From contig JAJKHS010000066.1 in assembly GCA_021154885.1 (NCBI GenBank), positions 1 through 64,000 on the forward strand: a stretch of 64,000 bases of DNA. Reading direction: 5' to 3'. The notes under the pieces were generated by a model that saw nothing but the letters and a program-made list of their open reading frames with translations, made no database searches and was not told the DNA's origin. Positions 26,020 to 34,246 of this stretch are shown piece after piece. How positions within the stretch are numbered: the stretch's first letter is position 1; every line of letters starts with the position of its first letter. The translations under genes were made by a program, and so were the position numbers. This DNA is from Thermoanaerobaculum sp. GTDB lineage: Bacteria; Acidobacteriota; Thermoanaerobaculia; Multivoradales; UBA5704.

Positions 26020-26211
26020 TTACATGCCCCTGCCGTCGTTGTTGCCGTAGGGCCGGCCGGCGGCTGCGCCGGTTGGACCGCTGGCCTGCGCGTGCAGAGC
26101 ACCGGACCCGAGAGACGAAAGGATGGCGGGCGCCGCGAAGGCGAGGCCCGCACCGGCGATCGTCTTCTTGAGAAAATCTCTACGATCCGACAACGAGTTA
26201 TGGATTTCCAT
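26020..26211 (-). CDS. Tat-signal peptide precursor, candidate modified peptide
   Basis: This is a 63-residue protein that is almost entirely a twin-arginine signal: SDRRDFLKKTIAGAG, a hydrophobic stretch, and an AQA cleavage site near residue 43. The predicted mature part is only 20 residues, rich in Gly, Ala, Asn and Arg, ending RPYGNNDGRGM. The start is fixed by AAAGGAGGTG just upstream of ATG 26211. It is divergent from the PqqD-like gene, with starts 55 bases apart. PqqD-like proteins present precursor peptides to modifying enzymes, so this peptide is the obvious substrate candidate for the kinase and nucleotidyltransferase beside it. That role is inference; no homologue is known to me. 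Confidence 0.75.
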   Translation of the reverse strand: MEIHNSLSDRRDFLKKTIAGAGLAFAAPAILSSLGSGALHAQASGPTGAAAGRPYGNNDGRGM

Positions 26212-26229
26212 GACACCTCCTTTGCTGTC

Positions 26230-26259
26230 TTGACCCCTTGATGAGTGCAACCTTATAGT
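26230..26259 (+). promoter_or_regulatory. Strong promoter for a leaderless PqqD-like transcript
   Basis: TTGACC (26230-26235) and TATAGT (26254-26259) are separated by 18 bases, a near-consensus sigma-70 promoter. The expected transcription start is at about 26266, one base before the GTG start codon at 26267, so the message would be leaderless; indeed no ribosome binding site is present. The -10 box read on the other strand gives TATAAG, which could serve the divergent Tat-peptide gene. Confidence 0.65.
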
Positions 26260-26266
26260 CCGCTGC

Positions 26267-26545
26267 GTGAGCCTGGATCTCGGCACCACGTTCTCCCTCG
26301 CCCCGGGAGTCCAGCTCGAGCCCCTAGGAGACGGGAGCGCCGTGCTGTACTCCAGAGACCTGGACGAGAGCCTGAGCCTCAATCATACCGCCGCACTGCT
26401 CTGTAGCTTCGCCGACGGTCAACATACAATTGCCATGGTAGTGCAAGAGATGAGCCACGTCTTCACCGCCAGCTCCATCGACGAGGACGCGCTCGTCGCC
26501 TGCCTGCGCGAGCTCGCGGACCGGCGCTTCCTGCGATGGCGCTAG
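26267..26545 (+). CDS. PqqD-like peptide-binding protein (RRE fold)
   Basis: This is a 92-residue protein of the PqqD superfamily, the small winged-helix fold that binds leader peptides in many RiPP pathways. It opens with strands (FSLAPGVQLEPLGDGSAVLY), then SRDLDESLSLNHTAALLCSF and DGQHTIAMVVQEM, and ends ACLRELADRRFLRWR, matching the PqqD layout of N-terminal strands and three helices. It begins with GTG at the predicted transcription start. The last ten bases overlap the kinase gene, so the two are translationally coupled. Similar PqqD-like/HprK-related pairs are known in polysaccharide-rich loci, but their substrate is undefined. Confidence 0.85.
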   Translation: MSLDLGTTFSLAPGVQLEPLGDGSAVLYSRDLDESLSLNHTAALLCSFADGQHTIAMVVQEMSHVFTASSIDEDALVACLRELADRRFLRWR

Positions 26546-27405
26546 CAGACCCGGCCTGGATCGTCCTCGGGACCCCCTTTCGCTGTCTCGGCGTCCCGGC
26601 GGACGCGCGACGCGACCTCGCGGCCCTTCTCCAGGGGTTTCCGACTTTGCAGCCGCCACCTGCCGAAGCCGTCGCTCTCCGGGTGGAGGCGAATGGCGGC
26701 GGGGCCCTCCTCCTCGTCGACGGCCAAGGCAGCCGCTGGGACATGGCGGAGAGCGAGGCGCCCCTCAGCTCCCACCTCGAGTACCGCCTGATCGACGACG
26801 CGATCCGGCGCGCCGCCGGCCGCTGGGTCCTCCACGCCGGCGCGGTGGCGGCACCGGGCGGCACCTGCCTGATCGTGGGCGAGTCTGGCGCGGGCAAGAC
26901 CAGCCTTGCCCTCTGGCTCTGGACGAGCGGCCTGCGGCTGATCACCGACGATCTCTGCCCCATCCTCTGCGGCTCTCTCACCCCGGAGGTCTTCCCGCGC
27001 GCCCTCCATATGGACGCGGACTACTCACCCCGGCTGCTGGCGCGCCTCCCGCCGCGACCTCCCTCCTACCCGGCGGCCTACTATCCATTTCCCGAGCGGG
27101 ACGCGGCCCCCCTCGCTCCTCTACCTCCAATCACCACGCTGCTCGTCCTCGAACGCGGGCCTGACGCGGAGGGGGCTCTGGAGCTGCTGAGCCAGTCCGA
27201 AGCGACGCACCAACTGGTCAAGGCGGTGATCAAGTCCCCCGCGTTCGACTTTGGGGAGGCGCTCGCCGACATGCTCCGCCTGGCGCGGCGCTGCCGCTGC
27301 TACCGCCTCCGGTCCTCGACGCCGGAAGGGGCGGGGGAACGTGCCCTGGCAGCGCTGACGACGACGCCTGCCTCAGCAGGCCAGGTCGCCAGCCCAGCCG
27401 CGTAG
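26536..27405 (+). CDS. HPr kinase-related serine kinase-like protein
   Basis: This is a 289-residue protein with the HPr-kinase P-loop core. The Walker A motif is GESGAGKT at residues 115-122, preceded by WVLHAGAV (residues 97-104) and followed by LRLITDDLCPI with the DD pair at 138-139, as in HprK-like kinases. The N-terminal domain of true HprK and a PTS HPr gene are both missing. Related kinases phosphorylate the C-terminal Ser of certain lasso peptides (paeninodin type). It starts inside the end of the PqqD-like gene and its last 33 bases overlap the convergent nucleotidyltransferase gene. Substrate here is unproven; the Tat peptide is the best guess, although its mature part has only one Ser and one Thr, both near its N-terminus. 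Confidence 0.83.
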   Translation: MALADPAWIVLGTPFRCLGVPADARRDLAALLQGFPTLQPPPAEAVALRVEANGGGALLLVDGQGSRWDMAESEAPLSSHLEYRLIDDAIRRAAGRWVLHAGAVAAPGGTCLIVGESGAGKTSLALWLWTSGLRLITDDLCPILCGSLTPEVFPRALHMDADYSPRLLARLPPRPPSYPAAYYPFPERDAAPLAPLPPITTLLVLERGPDAEGALELLSQSEATHQLVKAVIKSPAFDFGEALADMLRLARRCRCYRLRSSTPEGAGERALAALTTTPASAGQVASPAA

Positions 27406-28428
27406 CTTGCGGAAGAGTCCCCGCGTCGACACCTCTCGCAGCACGGCGGGAAACGGTCGTTGCGAGAACAGCCAGAGTTCCACGGCCTTCGCCGCCCGCC
27501 AGGCCGGGAGGCCGAGCCAGGGTTCGCCGAGCAGCACGGCGGTGAGCACGCGGCGCAGCAGCAACCGCTCCAACGGACTGGCCGGCGACGGGGTGGCGAG
27601 CTCCGCCGCTCCCGGAGCCCCGTAGAGCCCGAGCAGCCAGAGCGGGCTCCAGACGGCGCGCCGCGGCCAGGCCCGAGCCTCCGCCGCGAAGCGCTCCCCG
27701 ACCCCGCCGGAGACGGGGAGCTGGGCTCCCAGGTCGGCCAGCCAGCGCAGTCCCCCCAGGAAGGCGTGCCGGCTCAGGTGGAGGCAGCCGAAGAGGAGCT
27801 GGTGCTCGGGAGAGGGGACGCGCACGGAGCTGCCGTCGAGGTCCAGCTCGCGGCTCTCCCGCCAGAGGCGGTCGACGAAGCCGTCCGGAGACGAGGCGTC
27901 CACGTCCCAGTGCAGCTCGACGACGGCCCCCCGCCGCTCATAGGCGAAATGGAAATGGTTTCTCAGCAGACCGGCGCGGCACTGGAAGGATTCGTCGAGG
28001 CGAAAACCCTTCGCCGTCAGCAGCGCTTCCGCCGTCTCCAGGTCGCGGCGGCGCAGCAGCACGTCGACATCGCACTGGAAGCGTCCCGCGAGCCCCGGCT
28101 GCGCCGCCCGCAGCGCGGAGCCCTTGAGGAGCAGGAGGTCGATGCCACGGACGCGGAGGTGGCCGAGGGCCTCGGCCAGCTCCGCGTCCCGCCGGAGATT
28201 GGCCACCGCGATCTCCGCGACCTGCTGCCGCAGGCCGGTTAACCAGCGGGCCGCCCCGGCCCCCAGGCGCTGCTGGTGGGGTCCGAGGCGGCTCAGGATC
28301 TGCGACTCGACGTTGAGCCGGGTCGTCAGATCGGCCAGCGGCTCGAGCCGCTCGTCCGGCAACGCCGCCGGGTCGCAACGGTCGAAGCAGAGGTCGATCA
28401 GCAGCCGCCACTCGGGTCGAATGATCAA
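27373..28428 (-). CDS. Nucleotidyltransferase family protein (NTP_transf_5-like)
   Basis: This 351-residue protein belongs to the uncharacterised nucleotidyltransferase group with a Pol-beta-like core. Key parts are LLLLKGSALRAA (KGSAL at residues 102-106), the metal-binding DVD at 120-122 in QCDVDVLLRRRDL, and VVELHWDVD near 169-177. A helical C-terminal half follows with PSPEHQLLFGCLHLSRHAF. Such proteins occur beside PqqD-like and HprK-like genes, including in some lasso-peptide clusters. It converges on the kinase gene with a 33-base overlap. It probably adds a nucleotide to a protein, peptide or sugar; nothing in the sequence fixes the acceptor. Confidence 0.85.
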   Translation of the reverse strand: MIIRPEWRLLIDLCFDRCDPAALPDERLEPLADLTTRLNVESQILSRLGPHQQRLGAGAARWLTGLRQQVAEIAVANLRRDAELAEALGHLRVRGIDLLLLKGSALRAAQPGLAGRFQCDVDVLLRRRDLETAEALLTAKGFRLDESFQCRAGLLRNHFHFAYERRGAVVELHWDVDASSPDGFVDRLWRESRELDLDGSSVRVPSPEHQLLFGCLHLSRHAFLGGLRWLADLGAQLPVSGGVGERFAAEARAWPRRAVWSPLWLLGLYGAPGAAELATPSPASPLERLLLRRVLTAVLLGEPWLGLPAWRAAKAVELWLFSQRPFPAVLREVSTRGLFRKLRGWAGDLAC

Positions 28429-28441
28429 CCTCCGGATCGGC

Positions 28442-30277
28442 TCAGGGCAGCGTCAGGCTGAACACCCGCTGCAGGAAGACCGACATCTCGGCCCGGGACA
28501 CAGGGCTTCCCGGACAGTAGTTGCCGCCGCCGCAGCCGTTGGTGACGCCCTCGGCGGCCAACTGCTCGATCCAGTCGACCGCCCAGTATCCCGGTGGCAC
28601 GTCGCTGAACCGGGTGCCGGTTCCCTGCGGTGGAACGTAGGTGCTGCCGTGCTTGGCGCGCAGCAGGAAGACCGCCATCTCGTCGCGGAGCAGCGAGTTG
28701 TTGGGGCAGAAGTTGCCGTTGCCACAGCCCTTGGTAATGCCCTCCGACGCGAGCTTCTCGATGAACGCCCCGGCCCAGAAGTCGGCCGGCACGTCGTTGA
28801 ACATCGTGCCCGTCGCCGGCGGCGGCTGATAGCTGCTGCCGTGGATGCCGCGCAGCAGGAAGATCGAGATCTGGGCGCGCGAGACGGGATCGTTGGGGCA
28901 GAAGTCGCCCGTGCCGCAGCCGCGGGTGATCCCCGACGTGGCGATGGATTGGATGAAGTTCCAGGCCCAGAAGGAGAGGGGCACGTCGAGGAAGGTGTGG
29001 TAGGAGAACTCGGCGCAGAGGCGATCCGTCGCTCCCAGCGTCGCGCCGCGCGACGGATGGACGCCGAGCTGGCCGAACATCGTGGCCTGCTGGTCGTTAT
29101 GGTGGCCGAAGCCCAGGCCGTGGCCCACGTAATGGGTCATCATCTCCTTGAAATCGGTCTCGCCGAGGCACTGAGCGCCCTTGTTGATGACGATCGACTC
29201 TCCGTTCAGCCGGTGCCACATCCCGTCGTCGAACGGTTCGGCGGTCTTGTTGTAGAAATAGCCAAACGTCGCGACCTGTCCGCAGCACACCGAGCTCCAC
29301 CCCGCGGGGATCGTCCCCGTGCACTGCTGGAGAGGCGCGAGCTGACTGCACGGATCGTTGAAGGTCACCTCCCCCTGGACGTCGGCGATTCCGCCGCTGC
29401 AGCTCGCGGTGCGGGCCTTGGAGCCCGCATAATTGAAGTTGATGGTCGAGGAGTTGTTGGACGTCCATGCGCTGGTGGCCTGCTGCACGGCGCTGACGCC
29501 GCCGTCGGAGATGCCCACCTGTCCCGGAGTGGTGTGCCAGAGGCTTACCGAGGCCCCGGTTTCGAAGCCGAAGAAGCGCAGAGGGGAGCCCTCGTTGGAG
29601 ATGAGGAACCGGCAGCTCGCAGGCGCCGAGGCGAGGGCGGAGCCGTCTCCCGCCCCTGCCGCCGCCGTCGTCGACTGCAGGCTGTCGCCCGCCACCGCCT
29701 GCTGCTGCGCCGCCGTGGCCACGACCGCTTCAGCGTGCCAGGGCGCTCCGGATGCGGCCGCGGCGAGGTGCGGCAGCAGGTCCGCCTCGCGGTAGACGGC
29801 GATGCCTTCGACGCCCTCGCGCGAGATCACGTCCAGCTCCTTCGCCTCCGGAACCGGGCGCATCAGCCCCGTCCCCGGGTCTTCGCGCAGGATGCCGTAG
29901 GACATCATCTGGAGCCGCCAGTTGCCGCTGGGAGCGGGGTCGAGGAAGAGGAGGTAACGCCCCCCCTTCTCGAAGCGGGGAGTGCCCGGCACGGCGAAGC
30001 CGACCTGCCCGACCTCGCCGCCCGGAGTCTCGACCGCGATGCGGGTGCCGGCCTGCTGTCCCGAGACGTGCCGCAGCACCTGGAAGGTCGTGAGCGTGTA
30101 GGGGATCTTGCCACGAAGCTCGCTCTGCGAGCTCCCCGCCTCGGCCAGGACCACCGTGCGGCTGATGCGGGCCAGCTCGCCGAGATTGGCCGGGGGAGCG
30201 ATGGTCGAGGCAAGGATGGGGCTCACTGCGATGCACAGGAGGAAGACTGCAAGTATGAGTCCGAGGGCTCGTCGCAT
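28442..30277 (-). CDS. Secreted metzincin-like protein with three SLH modules, degenerate active site
   Basis: The product is 611 residues. A signal peptide (MRRALGLILAVFLLCIAVSP) is followed by an N-terminal domain starting PPANLGELARISRTVVLAEA. A matrixin-like region carries HYVGHGLGFGHH near residue 385, where HExxHxxGxxH is expected; the catalytic Glu is replaced by Tyr, so proteolysis is unlikely. The last 185 residues hold three SLH modules, each with a GCGxGxFCPN cysteine pair and an RAQ/RAEM-x-FL segment. ATG 30277 has AAGGAG upstream. It is head-to-head with an intact paralogue at 30518. It is probably a surface-anchored protein, with a binding or structural role now. Confidence 0.83.
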   Translation of the reverse strand: MRRALGLILAVFLLCIAVSPILASTIAPPANLGELARISRTVVLAEAGSSQSELRGKIPYTLTTFQVLRHVSGQQAGTRIAVETPGGEVGQVGFAVPGTPRFEKGGRYLLFLDPAPSGNWRLQMMSYGILREDPGTGLMRPVPEAKELDVISREGVEGIAVYREADLLPHLAAAASGAPWHAEAVVATAAQQQAVAGDSLQSTTAAAGAGDGSALASAPASCRFLISNEGSPLRFFGFETGASVSLWHTTPGQVGISDGGVSAVQQATSAWTSNNSSTINFNYAGSKARTASCSGGIADVQGEVTFNDPCSQLAPLQQCTGTIPAGWSSVCCGQVATFGYFYNKTAEPFDDGMWHRLNGESIVINKGAQCLGETDFKEMMTHYVGHGLGFGHHNDQQATMFGQLGVHPSRGATLGATDRLCAEFSYHTFLDVPLSFWAWNFIQSIATSGITRGCGTGDFCPNDPVSRAQISIFLLRGIHGSSYQPPPATGTMFNDVPADFWAGAFIEKLASEGITKGCGNGNFCPNNSLLRDEMAVFLLRAKHGSTYVPPQGTGTRFSDVPPGYWAVDWIEQLAAEGVTNGCGGGNYCPGSPVSRAEMSVFLQRVFSLTLP

Positions 30278-30517
30278 GATGTACCACACTCCTTCGATGT
30301 AAAAACTTTCCTAGGACCGGACCACGAACTGCCGCTGCTGCTTAGGGCTTCCCGACGTCCGCTCGCCCTGATCGAACGGGATCAAGCGTGGAAACGTCCT
30401 TGAGCAAGACCCGTGCCCGAATCGCGCGAGTCTGGCACGAGGTACGCAAGAGATCCGGTCGCGGAGCCGCGAGCTCTCTTGGCTTACTTGGAGCGCTACT
30501 CACCCTGGAGATCAACA
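30278..30517. promoter_or_regulatory. Divergent intergenic region between two SLH paralogues
   Basis: This 240-base gap separates the starts of two head-to-head paralogous genes and must hold both promoters. It is less GC-rich near 30295-30320 (AAAAACTTTCCTAGG). I could not pick a convincing -35/-10 pair on either strand. Confidence 0.3.
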
Positions 30518-32302
30518 ATGCTCAAGCGCTTAATCCTGATCGCCTCTCTCCTCCTGGTCTCCCTTCGTCCCTTGGCCGCGACCTCCGTGCGCCCCCCTGC
30601 CGATCTTGGTCAGCTCGTGCGGATCAGCGAGGCCGTCGTGTTCGCTCAGGCAATGGAGTCCCGGGTCGAGCCGGGTGACACGATTCCTTTCACGGTCACC
30701 CGCTTTCAGCAGTTGGAGCAGATTGCGGGACGCCTCACGGGCTTCGTCTTCGAGGTGCGGGAGCCCGGCGGCAGCCTGGGCCGGATCGGGGCCGCGGTGG
30801 CGGGAGCGCCCCGATTCGCACCGGGACACAACTATCTCCTCTTCCTCGACCGGGCTCCCGGTGGAAGGTGGCGCTCCAAGATGATGGCCTATGGATTGCT
30901 CGAGGAGGAGGCGGGCGGCGGCCGGCTGCGCCCCCTGGCGGAGGCTCCCGATCTCGAGGTCCTGGCGCACAAGAGCTTCGAGCCGGTCGGCGTCTACGGC
31001 AAGCGGGCCCTGCTCGACCATCTCAAAGAGGTGGGCCGCGGCGCGCGCTGGGATCGCCGGCGGGCGGCCGCCCAGCCTCTCGCCGCGGACAAGGCTCCGC
31101 TGGTCGCCAAGGACACCGGTGCCGGCGGGCCTCCCGACTGCGTCTACCTGGACGATGGGACCGGCAACCACGTTCCCCTCCGCTGGTTCGGCTACGAGGA
31201 CGGCAGCACGACGGCGACGGTGCTGCCCACGACGCCGGGGCAGGTCGGGATCGCGGACGGCGGCGTCGCCGCCGTCCAGGAGGGGACCGCCGCCTGGCGC
31301 AACGCTCCCGACTCCGTGTTGCAGCTTCAGTCCGGCAGCTCTCGGCCGAGCAACGTCACCTGCTCCGGCAATTTCGACTTCGACAGGGGCGCAGTCATCT
31401 TCAACGACCCCTGCAACGACCTCGCGGACCTGTCGAGCGACTGCGTCGGCACCCTGGCGTTCGGCGGCCCGATCTACGACAACACTTCAACCCGCATGTA
31501 CGATGGCCAGCCCTGGCACCCGATCCTGTCTCCCTTCGTGGTGATCAACAACGGCACCCAGTGCGTCGGGGAGGTCGACTTCAAGGAGGTGCTGACCCAC
31601 GAGCTCGGCCACACCCAGGGCTTCGGCCACCACACCCCGGCCAACCCCGCCGACGCCACGATGTCCGCCTTCCTCAAGCACGACGGCCGCGGCGCCTCGC
31701 TCGGCCCCACCGACAAGATCTGCGCCTCCTTCGCCTACCACACCTTCCTCGACGTGCCCTACTCCCACATGTTCTGGCGCTACGTCGAGGCGGTCCAGAA
31801 CGCCGGCATCGCCCGCGGGTGCAGCACCGCGACCTACTGCCCGGACGACGCCGTCAGTCGGGCGCAGATGGCCGTCTTCCTCGTCCGGGGCTCCCATGGC
31901 AGCAGCTTCTCTCCTCCCCCTGCCAGCGGCACGAAGTTCGCCGACGTCCCGAGCGATTTCTGGGCCGCCTCCTTTGTCGAGCAGCTCGCCGCGGACGGCA
32001 TCACCCGCGGGTGCGGCACCAACCTCTTCTGCCCGAACTCGACGGTGACCCGCGCCCAGATGGCCGTCTTCCTCGTCCGCGCCCGGCACGGCAGCGGCTT
32101 CGTACCGCCCCCCGCCTCCGGCACCATCTTCGCGGACGTGCCGGCCGACTACTGGGCGGCACCTTTCGTCGAGCAGCTCTACGCCGACGGGGTCACCGGC
32201 GGCTGCGCCTCCAATCCGCGCCGCTACTGTCCCGACGACGACGCCACGCGCGGCGAGATGGCCACCTTCCTGGCCAGGACCTACAACCTGCCGCTGCCCT
32301 GA
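30518..32302 (+). CDS. Secreted metzincin-type metalloprotease with three SLH modules
   Basis: This is a 594-residue paralogue of the gene at 28442, in opposite orientation. It has a signal peptide (MLKRLILIASLLLVSLRPLA) and the same N-terminal domain (PPADLGQLVRISEAVVFAQA). It also has an intact zinc motif HELGHTQGFGHH (His361, Glu362, His365, His371), with ATMSAF downstream as a possible Met-turn. Three C-terminal SLH modules follow from about residue 405, with cysteine pairs such as CGTNLFCPN. The start at ATG 30518 has GGAG eight bases upstream. The product is likely exported and held at the cell surface, where it would cut extracellular proteins. Substrate is unknown. Confidence 0.85.
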   Translation: MLKRLILIASLLLVSLRPLAATSVRPPADLGQLVRISEAVVFAQAMESRVEPGDTIPFTVTRFQQLEQIAGRLTGFVFEVREPGGSLGRIGAAVAGAPRFAPGHNYLLFLDRAPGGRWRSKMMAYGLLEEEAGGGRLRPLAEAPDLEVLAHKSFEPVGVYGKRALLDHLKEVGRGARWDRRRAAAQPLAADKAPLVAKDTGAGGPPDCVYLDDGTGNHVPLRWFGYEDGSTTATVLPTTPGQVGIADGGVAAVQEGTAAWRNAPDSVLQLQSGSSRPSNVTCSGNFDFDRGAVIFNDPCNDLADLSSDCVGTLAFGGPIYDNTSTRMYDGQPWHPILSPFVVINNGTQCVGEVDFKEVLTHELGHTQGFGHHTPANPADATMSAFLKHDGRGASLGPTDKICASFAYHTFLDVPYSHMFWRYVEAVQNAGIARGCSTATYCPDDAVSRAQMAVFLVRGSHGSSFSPPPASGTKFADVPSDFWAASFVEQLAADGITRGCGTNLFCPNSTVTRAQMAVFLVRARHGSGFVPPPASGTIFADVPADYWAAPFVEQLYADGVTGGCASNPRRYCPDDDATRGEMATFLARTYNLPLP

Positions 32303-32420
32303 AGGGGGAGAGCATGCTGCCCGCCCTCCTCCCCCTTCCCCGTCCGGATCGACAGGACTATCATGTGGCCGTGAGCAACCTTCTATTTGCCAAATCAACG
32401 CAGCACAGAGGAGGTTCACC

Positions 32421-34178
32421 GTGCATCGATCTCCGCGCTCTCGTCTTTCCGCTCTCTGGCCGCTCCTGATCCCCGTCCTCCTGCTCTCTGGCCGGGGAGC
32501 GGGCGCGGCCCCGCCCTCTGGCGGCTTCGTGCAACTGGTCCCCGTCGTCTCCGGCCTCACCGATCCCCTGGGGGTGACCCACGCCGGCGACGGGTCGGGC
32601 CGGCTGTTCATCGTGCAGCAGACCGGGCAGATCCGCATCTGGGACGGCACGCAGCTCCTCGCCACGTCCTTCCTCGACGTCTCCTCGGTGTCGTCGCCGT
32701 GCGGCAGCCCGCCGAACTGCGGCGAGCGCGGCCTGCTGGGGCTCGCTTTCCATCCCAACTACGCGAGCAACGGCTTTTTCTACGTCGACTACACCCGTGG
32801 CAACGGCGACATCGTCATCGCCCGTTACCACGTATCGGCGAACCCGAACGTCGCCGATCCGAATTCGGGGCTGATCCTGCTGACCATTCCGCACTCCAGC
32901 CAGCCCAACCACAACGGCGGGCAGCTCGCGTTCGGGTCGGACGGCTACCTCTACATCGGAGTGGGCGACGGCGGGGGCGGCGGCGATCCCTTTGAGAGCG
33001 GTCAGAACACGAACACCCTGCTGGGCAAGGTCCTGCGCATCGACGTCAACGGCGACAGCTTCCCCGCGGACCCGAACCGCAACTACGCCATCCCGCCGAG
33101 CAACCCCTTCGCCAGCACCCCCTCCAGCGCGCCCGAGGTCTGGGCCTACGGCCTCCGCAACCCCTGGCGCTTCAGCTTCGACCGTTCGACGCACGACCTC
33201 TACATCGCCGACGTCGGGCAGGGGAACTGGGAGGAGATCGACTTCCAGCCGGCCGCGAGCGCCGGCGGCCAGAATTACGGCTGGGATTGCCGGGAAGGGG
33301 CCCATCCCTTCGAGACGGACGCCGACTGCACAGGCCCGGCTTTCATTGACCCCGTCCTGGAGTACGACCACTCGGGCGGCAAATGCGCGGTGATCGGCGG
33401 CTACGTCTATCGCGGCCAGCCGGCGAGCAGCGTGCTCACCGGCAACTATCTCTACAGCGACCTGTGCACTGGCCAGATCTGGCTGTCCACCCACGGGGCG
33501 GGCTCCTGGACGAGCCAGCAGATCCTCAGCATCTCCCCACTCGTCACCACCTTCGGCGAGAGCGAGAAAGGCCGGCTCTACATCGCCAGCCAGGGCGGCA
33601 CTCTGCAGTGGATCGCGCCATACACCTTCCAGGACGTGGCGCCCGACTTCTGGGCCTGGCAGTTCGTCGAAGGGCTGGCGGCGAGCGGCATCACCGGCGG
33701 CTGTGGCGGCAACGACTTCTGTCCCAACTCGTCCCTGAACCGCGCCGAGGCGGCCGTCTTCCTCGTCCGCGCCGTCCACGGCTCAGCGTTCGTCCCCCCC
33801 GCCGCCAGCGGCACGGTGTTCACGGACGTGCCCGCCTCCTACTGGGCCGCCTCCTACATCGAGCAGGTCGCGGCCGACGGCGTCGCGCGCGGCTGCGGCG
33901 CCAACCGGTATTGCCCCGAGGCGCTCCTGACCCGCGCCGAGGCCGCGGTCCTGCTCCTGCGCGGCAAGCATGGGCAGAGCTACGCCCCCCCGGCCGGGAC
34001 GGGGACCGTTTTCCATGACGTCCCCGCCGACTACTGGGCCGTCTCCTGGATCGAGCAACTGTCGGCGGAAGGGATCAGCGGCGGCTGCGGCGGCGGCAAT
34101 TACTGTCCGGACCAGGCGATGACCCGCGCCGAGGCCGCGGTCCTCCTGACCCGCACCTTCAGCCTGACGACGCCCTGA
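32421..34178 (+). CDS. PQQ-type sugar dehydrogenase (glucose/sorbosone family) with three SLH modules
   Basis: This is a 585-residue secreted protein. After a signal peptide comes a six-bladed propeller of the soluble glucose/sorbosone dehydrogenase (Yli-like) family, residues about 35-395: GLTDPLGVTHAGDGSGRLFI, CGERGLLGLAFHPNYASNGF, HNGGQLAFGSDGYLYIGVGD, and VWAYGLRNPWRFSFDR with DLYIADVGQGNWEEID. Three SLH modules with cysteine pairs occupy about 400-585. The GTG start follows GAGGAGG. Members oxidise sugars with bound PQQ, but many have no tested activity. The SLH tail suggests display on the surface next to the other SLH proteins. Confidence 0.88.
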   Translation: MHRSPRSRLSALWPLLIPVLLLSGRGAGAAPPSGGFVQLVPVVSGLTDPLGVTHAGDGSGRLFIVQQTGQIRIWDGTQLLATSFLDVSSVSSPCGSPPNCGERGLLGLAFHPNYASNGFFYVDYTRGNGDIVIARYHVSANPNVADPNSGLILLTIPHSSQPNHNGGQLAFGSDGYLYIGVGDGGGGGDPFESGQNTNTLLGKVLRIDVNGDSFPADPNRNYAIPPSNPFASTPSSAPEVWAYGLRNPWRFSFDRSTHDLYIADVGQGNWEEIDFQPAASAGGQNYGWDCREGAHPFETDADCTGPAFIDPVLEYDHSGGKCAVIGGYVYRGQPASSVLTGNYLYSDLCTGQIWLSTHGAGSWTSQQILSISPLVTTFGESEKGRLYIASQGGTLQWIAPYTFQDVAPDFWAWQFVEGLAASGITGGCGGNDFCPNSSLNRAEAAVFLVRAVHGSAFVPPAASGTVFTDVPASYWAASYIEQVAADGVARGCGANRYCPEALLTRAEAAVLLLRGKHGQSYAPPAGTGTVFHDVPADYWAVSWIEQLSAEGISGGCGGGNYCPDQAMTRAEAAVLLTRTFSLTTP

Positions 34179-34190
34179 GCCGGATTCTGC

Positions 34191-34216
34191 AGGGGCGGCC
34201 AGAGAGGGCCGCCCCT
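34191..34216 (+). terminator. Hairpin after the sugar dehydrogenase gene
   Basis: AGGGGCGGCC pairs with GGCCGCCCCT over ten bases around a six-base loop, 12 bases after the stop codon at 34178. There is no long U-run afterwards (TTACAGG), so it may slow or stabilise transcripts instead of ending them alone. It lies between convergent genes and could act on both strands. Confidence 0.5.
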
Positions 34217-34246
34217 TACAGGTTACTGCTGCTGTGACGCCAAGTC

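Noticed and set aside
26002-26021. GGCGGAGCCGCC hairpin followed by a T-run on the plus strand at the 3' end of the Tat-peptide gene
   Set aside because: It has the form of a terminator but points against the peptide gene. No plus-strand transcript upstream could be supported (no clear promoter between 25834 and 26000), so it is not listed as a feature.
26536-27405. True HPr kinase/phosphorylase of the PTS
   Set aside because: The N-terminal HprK domain and any HPr or EI gene are missing; only the P-loop kinase core and flanking motifs are shared.
26536-28428. Complete lasso-peptide cluster
   Set aside because: No B2 transglutaminase-like protease and no asparagine-synthetase-like cyclase are present, and the peptide has a Tat signal in place of a lasso leader.
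28124-30403. A 759-codon open frame on the plus strand
   Set aside because: It spans three regions antisense to the nucleotidyltransferase and SLH-metzincin genes; shadow composition.
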